DNA of 7,461 nt. It comes from Fischerella sp. (GTDB lineage: Bacteria > Cyanobacteriota > Cyanobacteriia > Cyanobacteriales > Nostocaceae). Made by a program: the position numbers and the translations under genes. The DNA lies in NCBI GenBank assembly GCA_026419705.1, contig JANZYY010000242.1:1-7461 (forward strand), written 5' to 3'. Positions 1-5,723 of this stretch are shown one piece after another. The notes beneath the pieces were generated by a model. It was not told the DNA's origin, did not search any database, and saw nothing but the letters and a program-made list of their open reading frames with translations. How positions within the stretch are numbered: position 1 is the first letter of the stretch; each line of letters opens with the position of its first letter.

Positions 1-378
1 GTAATCGTCGGTGCAGTCTTGTTAGTAGGTATTGTTGTTAACAACGCCATCATTATGGTAGAACTGGCAAATCAAATTCGGGAACGGGAAGGTATCGATC
101 GTCAAATGGCAATTTTGCAAGCTGCGCCCCAACGTTTACGCCCAGTCTTGATGACTACAATTACCACGGTTTTAGGCATGTTCCCCTTAGCGTTGGGAAT
201 TGGGGAAGGCTCAGAATTTTTACAACCGTTGGGTATTGTAGTGTTTGCGGGATTATCGTTAGCAACACTGTTAACGCTGTTTATTATTCCCTGTTTTTAT
301 ACTCTGCTGCATGATATTGTGTCGTGGAAATGGGCGAAGCGTATATTAATGCGGTTGGGTATGTTTAGGAAAATCTAA
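1..378 (+). CDS. RND-family efflux transporter, inner-membrane pump, C-terminal fragment (5' end outside window)
   Basis: The reading frame is open from base 1, so this is the last 125 codons of a longer gene (full RND pumps are about 1,000-1,050 residues). The fragment begins in a membrane helix with the signature GIVVNNAIIMVELAN, followed by a basic amphipathic stretch and RLRPVLMTTITTVLGMFPLALG. It ends with a last helix (about residues 78-103) and a short basic tail. This matches transmembrane helices 10-12 of AcrB/HAE1-type pumps, which export drugs, lipids or other hydrophobic compounds by proton antiport, usually with a periplasmic adaptor protein. Compared with the AcrB segment AKNAIL, the proton-relay Lys of helix 10 (Lys940 in AcrB) is Asn here, as in many NNAI-type relatives; the Arg and Thr of helix 11 appear conserved. 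The substrate cannot be told from this piece. It ends 41 bp before the Uma2 remnant on the same strand. Confidence 0.93.
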   Translation, partial: VIVGAVLLVGIVVNNAIIMVELANQIREREGIDRQMAILQAAPQRLRPVLMTTITTVLGMFPLALGIGEGSEFLQPLGIVVFAGLSLATLLTLFIIPCFYTLLHDIVSWKWAKRILMRLGMFRKI

Positions 379-386
379 ACTGAAAT

Positions 387-400
387 TACAGCTAGCTGTA
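387..400. promoter_or_regulatory. 14-bp perfect palindrome after the RND gene
   Basis: TACAGCTAGCTGTA reads the same on both strands and lies 8 bp after the RND stop codon. It could be a weak hairpin at the end of that transcript or a dimeric protein-binding site in front of the next gene. No T-run follows, so a classical intrinsic terminator is not supported. Confidence 0.3.
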
Positions 401-419
401 TTGAGAATATCAAAACCCT

Positions 420-998
420 ATGACTGCTATTACTCTCAACTTCAACAACATCATTAAGTTAACCGACGACCAATTTTATCAACTTTGTCGGGATAATCCT
501 GAGATCAAGTTTGAGCGTAATGCATTGGCAGAAATAGTTATCATGTCACCAACAGGAGGAGAAACAGGAAAACGCAATGCTAAATTAACTGCTCAACTTG
601 TTCTCTGGAACCAACAAACTCAACTTGGTGAAGTCTTCGACTCCCCCACTTGCTTTAAACTTCCCAATGGTGCAGATCGTTCCCCCCATGTTGCTTGGAT
701 AAAACAGGATAGATGGAATGCACTCACTCTTGAACAAAAAGAAAAATTTCCTCCTATTGCTCCCAATTTTGTTCTAGAGTTAATGTCACCTGGCGATAAC
801 TTGAAATAAACGCAAGAGAAGATGCAAGAATACATGGACTCTGGAGTAAAACTTGACTGGTTAATTAATAGGAAAACTGGCTGCGTCGAAATTTATCGGC
901 AAGGAAAACCAGTAGAAGCGCTAGAGTTTCCTGGTAGCTGATCGGGAGAAAATATTTTGCCTGGATTTGTTTTAAATTTACAATCTGTGTGGGAATAG
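420..998 (+). pseudogene. Uma2-family (DUF820) PD-(D/E)XK nuclease-like gene, degraded
   Basis: Translation from the ATG at 420 gives a Uma2-type protein (FERNALAEIVIMSPTGGETG, LPNGADRSP, NFVLELMSPGDNL) that stops at TAA 807-809 after 129 codons. The same frame then continues with the expected family C-terminus (KMQEYMDSG, LDWLINRKTGCVEIYRQG, ENILPGFVLNLQSVWE). It is interrupted again by TGA at 939-941 and reaches its natural stop at 996-998, so the original gene was about 192 codons, the usual family length. The family normally reads RSPD at the metal-binding Asp; here codon 90 is CAT, giving RSPH. The E120-L-x part of the motif survives. Uma2 proteins form large cyanobacterial families whose cellular role is poorly known. 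Two stops plus a lost active-site residue point to long-standing decay, although the first 129 residues could still be translated. No clear ribosome binding site is seen. Confidence 0.88.
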
Positions 999-1011
999 TT
1001 TTAGCAAAGTT

Positions 1012-1145
1012 CTAGTGGTGTATCGCAAAAGTTTTGATCGGTCAATTTATTTTCAATTCCTCTTGTTTTCCTTCATTCTTTGCGTACTTTGCGCCCTTTG
1101 TGGTTCTTTATTTTACTTCTCAAAATAAATGCGATAGACCACTAG
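1012..1145. mobile_element. MITE-like non-coding element with terminal inverted repeats
   Basis: The left end CTAGTGGTGTATCGC (1012-1026) and the right end GCGATAGACCACTAG (1131-1145) are inverted copies matching at 14 of 15 positions. Weaker similarity (7 of 11) continues inward. The 134-bp segment has no ORF and sits between a dying plus-strand gene and the minus-strand PrsW gene, whose TGA stop begins directly at 1146. The outer CTAG on both sides could be part of the repeats or a target duplication. The long interior makes a transcription terminator less likely than a small transposable element or repeat remnant. The family was not identified. Confidence 0.5.
1078..1104 (+). repeat. Three tandem 9-mers of CTTTGCGNN type
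   Basis: CTTTGCGTA, CTTTGCGCC and CTTTGTGGT follow each other without gaps inside the inverted-repeat element. From memory, similar CTTTGCG-rich stretches are frequent between genes of filamentous cyanobacteria. That cannot be checked here. Confidence 0.55.
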
Positions 1146-2495
1146 TCATTTGTGGAAAAAACGAGTAGCGAAATTTTGCGATCGCGTAGGCGACAAACTA
1201 CGAGCTTTGACAATTGCTGTTGCCAACAAGGTGTAAGATATTCCTCCAATTACCACTAATAACCCTAAGACAAAAACTCCCAGAGAGTCTGCAATTCCTG
1301 CACAGCTATTCCACAAACCGTGGAGTCCGGCGGCGCTAAAATATCCTATTGGCAAAATTCGTGAAGCCAGACGCGGCTTGAGGACGCTTAAGCCTATACA
1401 ATATCCCAACCAACCACTCCAAGCCATGTGTCCTGCTACTTCACCTAAAATGCGCGGAATCAGCAACTGCAACCCTGCTTTCAAACCTGCTTCCGTTCCC
1501 ATTTCTTGCGCTACTTCTGCAATCCTACCAGGCACATATTGACCTAGTGTTTCAAATAAGGTGAAGCCAGCCGCAGAGGCCGATCCTAGTAAAATTCCAT
1601 CTAGGGGTTCCCAAACACCAATACGTTCCCTTCTTGAAGATCTCAAAGACTTCCCCAACAGATAAAATCCAATTATGGGTAAGGCTTTCAGCAATTCCTC
1701 CAGCATCCCTGCACCAATAAAGTAGCGGATAAACAACTCTGGAAAGCTGATGCTACTGGTATCTTCTGGTACGCTTCCCGGTAAAATGCCGCGAAACACC
1801 AATATCAATATATTAAGTACAGGACTAGCTAAAATCGTCATCGTAGTGAGAGCAGAAGAAGCTAGCACCCACCAAGGCTTGGGTTTGCCACACAATTGGT
1901 AGATAACATACAAGCTAGCACTAGCTAGGTAAGCTCCCAGTAGTATTTGATATGAAAAACCTTGGGCAAAAAATAGCAGTACCACGAATACTACCGTGAT
2001 CATTCCTGGTACCAGGTAGGCTTTGCGAGTTAAATCTGGTGGTGAAGACAAAAGCGGGATCAATAGCGATAAGCTAGTACGATCGCTCGTGCTCAAAGAT
2101 GATGCCGAAGAATTTATAGATGCTGGCTGTGTTATTCCTAGCGACTGAGAATAATACCTGTACTGGTACTGATATTCAAAGCAAAATTCCGGGCCGTTAT
2201 TGCCGAGAGTAATGCGATCGCCTACGTGCAATTCCTGACAACCCTGTAATAGCTTTCCATTTAAATACGTTCCATTTGCACTACTGAGATCGTAAAGTAT
2301 AAAAATAATTCTACCATCTGGTGTTTTGGATGGGCGAATAGTCGCATGACGTCGCGAAACCATCCCATAATGGTTGGAATCTAGAACAATATGACAACTG
2401 TTGGGATCGCGCCCCAATACAACCTCACCAGCGGTCAATAGCGAGTAAGAGTATTCTTGGCTACCAGAAATCAAGCGCAGATATGCATTACCCAT
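1146..2495 (-). CDS. FHA domain fused to PrsW-type glutamic intramembrane protease
   Basis: The product has 449 residues. Residues 5-108 form an FHA phosphothreonine-binding domain with its diagnostic residues G28-R29, S47-R48-x-H50 and N74-G75...N79. A Ser/Thr-rich linker follows (about 121-152). The rest is a multi-spanning membrane domain (hydrophobic stretches near 162-180, 182-200, 208-236, 255-280, 299-312, 340-370 and 400-430). It carries the PrsW (peptidase family M82) motifs: EExxK at E266-E267-x-x-K270, FxxxE at F311-E315, and conserved His in GHMAWSG (H356) and LHGLWN (H392). PrsW proteins cleave membrane substrates such as anti-sigma factors; the substrate here is unknown. The FHA part should face the cytoplasm and may recruit a phosphorylated partner, which is inference. 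The ATG start is supported by AAGGGAG (complement of 2504-2510) 8 nt upstream. All catalytic motifs appear intact, so an active enzyme is likely. Confidence 0.92.
   Translation of the reverse strand: MGNAYLRLISGSQEYSYSLLTAGEVVLGRDPNSCHIVLDSNHYGMVSRRHATIRPSKTPDGRIIFILYDLSSANGTYLNGKLLQGCQELHVGDRITLGNNGPEFCFEYQYQYRYYSQSLGITQPASINSSASSLSTSDRTSLSLLIPLLSSPPDLTRKAYLVPGMITVVFVVLLFFAQGFSYQILLGAYLASASLYVIYQLCGKPKPWWVLASSALTTMTILASPVLNILILVFRGILPGSVPEDTSSISFPELFIRYFIGAGMLEELLKALPIIGFYLLGKSLRSSRRERIGVWEPLDGILLGSASAAGFTLFETLGQYVPGRIAEVAQEMGTEAGLKAGLQLLIPRILGEVAGHMAWSGWLGYCIGLSVLKPRLASRILPIGYFSAAGLHGLWNSCAGIADSLGVFVLGLLVVIGGISYTLLATAIVKARSLSPTRSQNFATRFFHK
1178..1185. repeat. HIP1 octamer (copy 1)
   Basis: GCGATCGC, the highly iterated palindrome of many cyanobacterial genomes, lies within the 3' end of the FHA-PrsW gene. 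Confidence 0.9.
2214..2221. repeat. HIP1 octamer (copy 2)
   Basis: GCGATCGC lies within the FHA-coding part of the FHA-PrsW gene, over the residues GDR of the VGDRITLG segment. Confidence 0.9.
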
Positions 2496-2839
2496 TCAGG
2501 CAACTCCCTTGCCCAGTTAAAAGTAATTAACATTACATGCAATATAGTAATTATTTACGGGATAACCGGAAAAAATATAGTCAGTTTTCAAACACTAAAA
2601 TAACAGCAAAAGTATACTAAACAGCTTTAAGATTGATATAAAAAGCCAAGCATTTGTCATACAAATATTGTTGACTATTAAACTATAGAAGCAAACAAGA
2701 AGAAAAAATAAAGATTTTTTATAAAATTTTTGTGAACTGAGTTGATCTTTGCCGATCTTGTGACTTGACTAGACTGAAACTAGTTTATTTGTAGTTGTTT
2801 TCCTGACATCTTACACCCTGCGGGTATTCTACGAGAAAT
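2496..2839. other. AT-rich intergenic region between FHA-PrsW and GT4
   Basis: This 344-bp gap has no convincing gene. Both flanking genes are read leftwards, so it holds the end of the GT4 transcript and the promoter region of FHA-PrsW. Visible structures are a perfect inverted repeat ATTTGT-CAT-ACAAAT (2652-2666), a palindrome AAACTAGTTT (2777-2786), an overlapping 5-bp hairpin ACTAG/CTAGT (2768-2784), and a 4-bp hairpin ACCC-TGC-GGGT (2815-2825). None has a clear T-run on the minus strand directly after it, so no firm terminator is called for the glycosyltransferase genes. Confidence 0.6.
2633..2660 (-). promoter_or_regulatory. Candidate promoter for FHA-PrsW, overlapping a palindrome
   Basis: On the minus strand, ATGACA (complement of 2655-2660; 5 of 6 matches to TTGACA) is followed after 16 nt by TATCAA (complement of 2633-2638; 4 of 6 matches to TATAAT). 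It lies about 140 bp upstream of the gene start. The -35 box falls inside the inverted repeat ATTTGT-CAT-ACAAAT (2652-2666), which could be an operator. In such AT-rich DNA chance matches are common. Confidence 0.25.
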
Positions 2840-3904
2840 TTATGCTTCGGGAAATAACTCTCGATACACTGCCAGTGTTTCTTGATGAACGCGATCGACA
2901 TTCAACCATTCTAGATTTTGATGTGCCTTTGCCTTCCACTCTTGTAGCGTATTGGGATCGCTCAATAATTGTACTAGCGCTGCTGCTAGAGCATTGCTAT
3001 CTTTTGCTGGCACTAAAAGACCAGCTTTGCCATTGTCTAGTGCTTCGGGAATGCCATCTACATCAGTGGCAATAATAGCGCAACCTGCTTCGCGGGCTTC
3101 TGAAAGTACCAAACCGAAGGGTTCGCGGTGAGAAGCGAGCACAAATATGTCACAAGCTAACAAATAACGCTGGGGTTGAGGCTGAAAACCTTCAAAATGA
3201 ATGCGTGCACTGACAGTGGTTTTACTTGCCTGTGCCTCAAACTCATGGCGATCGGGTCCGTTTCCTATTATATATAAATGCGCTGCGGGAAAATCTGAAC
3301 CTATTTGCTCAAAAGCTGCTATTAACTCGGCAATACCCTTGCGATGATACATTCCCGCTACGGTGGCGATCGCTGGGCGTTGCAGAGGTAAGGATTCATA
3401 GTCTTGCAGGGGACGGCTGCGGGGACTCCCAAGAGTCCCATTGCATACTACTCGCAACTTTTGTTGAGATATACCGCGCCGCCTCATCGCTTCAGCAACT
3501 GCTTTGCTGACAGCAATGACTCTGTCTGCTAAACCCATAAATATGCTGGCTCGTTGAAATTCATTGTGGACTGTGGAAACTAAACCATACCCACCTTTTT
3601 TTCTGAGTACAGCTGCCAATATTACTCCAGTCATCATATGGGCATGAACAATATCTGGTTGAAACTCTTGTACAATCGCCCGGTAACTTCTAGCTGCTTC
3701 AAGCAGATTGAGCGGTTTTCTAGTCTGATCGAGTTGGTGGTGTTTGACACCATAATTTGCCAATAATGTTTCGTATTCTCCACCACCTGAAAGTACCGCT
3801 ACCTCATGACCGCCTTTTGCTTGTAAACAAGCAAGATCCACTGCAACATTTACAATTCCGTTACCTATTTCTCTAACTTCATTTAAGATATGTATGATTC
3901 GCAT
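2840..3904 (-). CDS. Glycosyltransferase family 4 (GT-B fold)
   Basis: The product has 354 residues from the ATG at 3904; an in-frame TTG two codons further upstream (3910) is less likely. The N-terminal half begins MRIIHILNEV and has a glycine-rich start resembling acceptor-side loops (EIGNGIVNVAVDLA), then QPDIVHAHM. The C-terminal half has the donor-binding features of GT4: GMYHRKGIAEL (phosphate-contacting Arg-Lys), LYIIGNGPDR, DIFVLASHREPFGLVLSEA with the E-x7-E motif (E261 and E269), then GIPEAL and GLLVP. Such retaining enzymes transfer a sugar from a nucleotide-sugar to a lipid-linked or polysaccharide acceptor in the cytoplasm. Donor and acceptor cannot be read from sequence. The gene follows the GT2 gene by 48 bp on the same strand, suggesting cotranscription. 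No clear Shine-Dalgarno sequence precedes it. Confidence 0.9.
   Translation of the reverse strand: MRIIHILNEVREIGNGIVNVAVDLACLQAKGGHEVAVLSGGGEYETLLANYGVKHHQLDQTRKPLNLLEAARSYRAIVQEFQPDIVHAHMMTGVILAAVLRKKGGYGLVSTVHNEFQRASIFMGLADRVIAVSKAVAEAMRRRGISQQKLRVVCNGTLGSPRSRPLQDYESLPLQRPAIATVAGMYHRKGIAELIAAFEQIGSDFPAAHLYIIGNGPDRHEFEAQASKTTVSARIHFEGFQPQPQRYLLACDIFVLASHREPFGLVLSEAREAGCAIIATDVDGIPEALDNGKAGLLVPAKDSNALAAALVQLLSDPNTLQEWKAKAHQNLEWLNVDRVHQETLAVYRELFPEA
3366..3373. repeat. HIP1 octamer (copy 3)
   Basis: GCGATCGC lies inside the GT4 gene, over the residues AIAT just before VAGMYHRKG. Confidence 0.9.
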
Positions 3905-3952
3905 AATCAATAAGTAGATAAATAGATTTTTAGATACAAACTAAGTTGAGAA

Positions 3953-4921
3953 TTATAATTCAATCAATACACATTTACGAATATGAGTGTGATGGTGAGT
4001 GAAGCGACGTGCAAAAGCAGCATTCAACAACAGCTGCCATGCTTTCCAAGAAAATATAGAGGGAAATAATATCTGAATTAGATTCTGGAAGTTTCTTTGT
4101 TTGATAGCTACTATAGACCAGTGTAATTTTAAGTAATTTTTAATATCCTCAAATTCCGGGATATGGCAGCGGTGCTTTTCATCAACGAAAGCGTAAATCT
4201 TCTCCTTCATTAATATGTTCGTGTCTAGGCGTCGAGATAGAGAAAACTTATGGTTGTAAGCACCTTGCCACATGGTTCGGTAAGCAAGACACTGATTGAG
4301 GAAAATCGCATCACCAAACTTAGCAATATGAATCCAAGAATCAATATCATCACAGTTAGTATCAAATTTAGAGTCCCAACCGCCTGTTTGCAAGAAGACA
4401 TCACGACGGCAAGCTACTTGTACAGGAGTACCAAAAGGAAGAAGTTCTAGCAGCATACCATAGTGAATATCAGCTTGGGGAATGTAAAAAGCCAAGCCAG
4501 GACCAATTTGCGGCGTGCGATAGAGTTCAACTTCTTGCTCATTGACCTGAGCAGCTATGCAAGAACAGAGGACAGCTTGGGGATGAAGTGCGATCGCCCT
4601 TGCCATTTCTTCCAGACAATTGGGAGCAAGATAGTCGTCATCATCCAAAAACTTAATCCAGTCACCGCTAGCTCTAACAATCCCAGCATTTACAGTTGCT
4701 GAATGACCAGAGTTAACTTCATTGCGATGATAGACAAGACGATAGTCTCCACTGAGTGATAGCTTTTGGGCTAAACTATTTACATACTCTTGCGTGCCAT
4801 CAGAAGAACAATCATCGGCAACCACTACTTCAGTCATAATTGTCTGCTTCAAAGCAGAGTCAATCGCTCTTTTGAGCAGATTTAAGCGGTTGTAGGTCGT
4901 AATGACGACGCTAAATTTCAT
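3953..4921 (-). CDS. Glycosyltransferase family 2 (GT-A fold)
   Basis: The product has 322 residues from the ATG at 4921. An in-frame GTG three codons upstream (4930) is possible, but the AGG of ACAGGTG in front fits the ATG better. The protein starts MKFSVVITTYNR, followed by the nucleotide-binding ADDCSSDGT (35-43), NSGHSATVNAGI (70-81) and the metal-binding acidic cluster FLDDDDYL (D93-D96). The acceptor side has GGWDSKFDTNCDDIDSWIHIAKFG (180-203), whose D191/D192 probably supply the catalytic base. The C-terminal about 90 residues are less conserved, rich in aromatic and basic residues, and end in a His cluster (FTHHHTHIRK). GT2 enzymes of this type add sugars during exopolysaccharide, O-antigen or glycolipid synthesis; the exact reaction is unknown. 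It is the first gene of the leftward GT2-GT4 pair and is divergent from rplS. Confidence 0.9.
   Translation of the reverse strand: MKFSVVITTYNRLNLLKRAIDSALKQTIMTEVVVADDCSSDGTQEYVNSLAQKLSLSGDYRLVYHRNEVNSGHSATVNAGIVRASGDWIKFLDDDDYLAPNCLEEMARAIALHPQAVLCSCIAAQVNEQEVELYRTPQIGPGLAFYIPQADIHYGMLLELLPFGTPVQVACRRDVFLQTGGWDSKFDTNCDDIDSWIHIAKFGDAIFLNQCLAYRTMWQGAYNHKFSLSRRLDTNILMKEKIYAFVDEKHRCHIPEFEDIKNYLKLHWSIVAIKQRNFQNLIQILFPSIFSWKAWQLLLNAAFARRFTHHHTHIRKCVLIEL
4590..4597. repeat. HIP1 octamer (copy 4)
   Basis: GCGATCGC lies inside the GT2 gene, over the residues RAIAL. Confidence 0.9.
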
Positions 4922-4966
4922 AACACTCACACCTGTGACACGCTTTTGTTAAGTACATCTTCTATT

Positions 4967-4992
4967 TGACGACAAAAGTACCGGAAACGTCA
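4967..4992. promoter_or_regulatory. Inverted repeat in the divergent GT2/rplS intergenic region
   Basis: TGACG (4967-4971) and CGTCA (4988-4992) are exact inverted copies separated by 16 bp, in the 143-bp region from which GT2 (left) and rplS (right) diverge. It could be a regulator-binding site, but 5-bp arms arise easily by chance. Confidence 0.2.
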
Positions 4993-5007
4993 TCAGTTAG
5001 AATTTAC

Positions 5008-5037
5008 TAGACTGAAAGACGATTGTAGATTTATTAT
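5008..5037 (+). promoter_or_regulatory. Candidate rplS promoter
   Basis: TAGACT (5008-5013; 4 of 6 matches to TTGACA) is followed after 18 bp by TATTAT (5032-5037; 5 of 6 matches to TATAAT). Transcription would start near 5044, leaving a leader of about 20 nt before the rplS ATG, which has no visible Shine-Dalgarno sequence. Confidence 0.4.
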
Positions 5038-5064
5038 GGATGATTGTGAATTTGTAATTGACTT

Positions 5065-5427
5065 ATGAACGCTCAAGAAATAATCCGCTCTATAGAAGCG
5101 GAACAGCTAAAATCGAATCTGCCCCAGATATATGTGGGCGATACCGTGAAAGTCGGAGTAAAAATCAAGGAAGGAGATAAGTACCGCGTACAACCCTATG
5201 AAGGAGTTGTAATTGCTAAACGCAATGGCGGTATTAATGAAACAATTACAGTCCGCCGCGTCTTTCAAGGTGTCGGCGTTGAGCGAGTGTTTCTACTTCA
5301 CTCTCCCCGCATTGACAGCATCAAAGTCATACGTCGTGGGAAAGTACGGCGTGCTAAACTTTACTATCTACGCAAACGCGTTGGCAAAGCTACCCGGATT
5401 AAGCAACGCTTTGACCGTGCTTTGTGA
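5065..5427 (+). CDS. rplS: 50S ribosomal protein L19
   Basis: The product has 120 residues, the usual length of cyanobacterial L19. L19 sits on the large subunit at the interface with the small subunit and helps form an intersubunit bridge. The family features are all present: an N-terminal helix (MNAQEIIRSIEAEQL), the beta-barrel core VGDTVKVGVKIKEGDKYRVQ, YEGVVIAKRNGG, the strongly conserved ETITVRRVFQGVGVERVFLL and HSPRIDSIKVIRRGKVRRAKL, and a basic tail (LRKRVGKATRIKQRF). The ATG start agrees with the family N-terminus. It is divergent from the glycosyltransferases and is followed by a GC-rich hairpin and then tRNA-Trp. No defects are seen. Confidence 0.97.
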   Translation: MNAQEIIRSIEAEQLKSNLPQIYVGDTVKVGVKIKEGDKYRVQPYEGVVIAKRNGGINETITVRRVFQGVGVERVFLLHSPRIDSIKVIRRGKVRRAKLYYLRKRVGKATRIKQRFDRAL

Positions 5428-5464
5428 TAGATAAGTAGGTTATGGGAGAACAACTCAAACATCA

Positions 5465-5480
5465 AGCGGCATCAGCCGCT
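5465..5480 (+). terminator. Candidate terminator after rplS
   Basis: AGCGGC-ATCA-GCCGCT is a perfect 6-bp GC-rich stem with a 4-nt loop, 37 bp after the rplS stop and before the tRNA-Trp promoter region. Only a short, impure T-stretch (AGTTTGT) follows, so it may be a weak terminator or a transcript-protecting 3' hairpin. Confidence 0.45.
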
Positions 5481-5506
5481 AGTTTGTCCCCTCGAACAAA
5501 ATAAAG

Positions 5507-5536
5507 TTAACAATAAACGTCAAATTGCGTTAAACT
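5507..5536 (+). promoter_or_regulatory. Candidate promoter for tRNA-Trp (and possibly secE-nusG)
   Basis: TTAACA (5507-5512; 5 of 6 matches) and TAAACT (5531-5536; 4 of 6 matches) are spaced by 18 bp. The start would fall near 5543, about 35 nt before the mature tRNA. A second possible -10 box, CATAAT, lies at 5550-5555 without a good -35 partner. Confidence 0.35.
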
Positions 5537-5566
5537 AGTAAAAGTTCAACATAATAACTGAATCAA

Positions 5567-5656
5567 AGACAGCTTGTGCGCTCTTAGTTCAGTTGGTAGA
5601 ACGCAGGTCTCCAAAACCTGATGTCGGGGGTTCGAGTCCTCCAGGGCGCGCTGTCT
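5567..5656 (+). other. Leader/trailer pairing around pre-tRNA-Trp
   Basis: AGACAGC (5567-5573) in the leader is exactly complementary to GCTGTCT (5650-5656), made of the discriminator base and the trailer. This would extend the acceptor stem by 7 pairs beyond a 4-nt bulge (TTGT). It is a likely feature of the tRNA precursor and may affect RNase P and 3' processing. Confidence 0.5.
5578..5650 (+). tRNA. trnW: tRNA-Trp (anticodon CCA)
   Basis: The 73-nt cloverleaf is complete. The acceptor stem GCGCTCT/AGGGCGC has 7 pairs including one G-T. The D-arm is GTTC/GAAC with loop AGTTGGTA. The anticodon stem CAGGT/ACCTG carries loop CTCCAAA with anticodon CCA at 5611-5613, a 5-nt variable loop ATGTC follows, and the T-arm is GGGGG/CCTCC with loop TTCGAGT. 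The discriminator base is G, as expected for bacterial tRNA-Trp. The 3' CCA is not encoded. It lies between rplS and secE, an arrangement I believe is conserved in cyanobacteria. Confidence 0.97.
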
Positions 5657-5667
5657 GTAAGGAGATA

Positions 5668-5723
5668 ACCCGAAACAAATGCGACTGTTGCTGAAAGCGC
5701 AGCCGGCGACTTTGATTTCGGGT
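5668..5723 (+). promoter_or_regulatory. 8-bp inverted repeat upstream of secE, possible attenuator or operator
   Basis: ACCCGAAA (5668-5675) and TTTCGGGT (5716-5723) are perfect inverted copies with 40 bp between them. The interior is richer in G and C than its surroundings. It begins 18 nt after the tRNA, and the last base of the right arm is the first base of a TATAAT box. A secondary structure in the tRNA-secE read-through RNA, or a DNA-binding site, are both possible. Confidence 0.35.

Noticed and set aside
2537..2620. 27-codon plus-strand ORF in the AT-rich gap
   Set aside because: There is no ribosome binding site and the peptide is polar without recognisable character; it is expected by chance in AT-rich DNA.
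2815..2825. Hairpin ACCC-TGC-GGGT after the GT4 gene as a terminator
   Set aside because: There are only four pairs and no T-run follows on the minus strand.
4930..4941. TCACA-CC-TGTGA palindrome at the GT2 start as a CRP-type site
   Set aside because: The half-sites are in the opposite order to TGTGA-N6-TCACA, and it lies on the ribosome binding region rather than at a promoter.
5442..5498. 18-codon ORF after rplS
   Set aside because: It covers the terminator-like hairpin, is very short, and shows no domain or membrane character.
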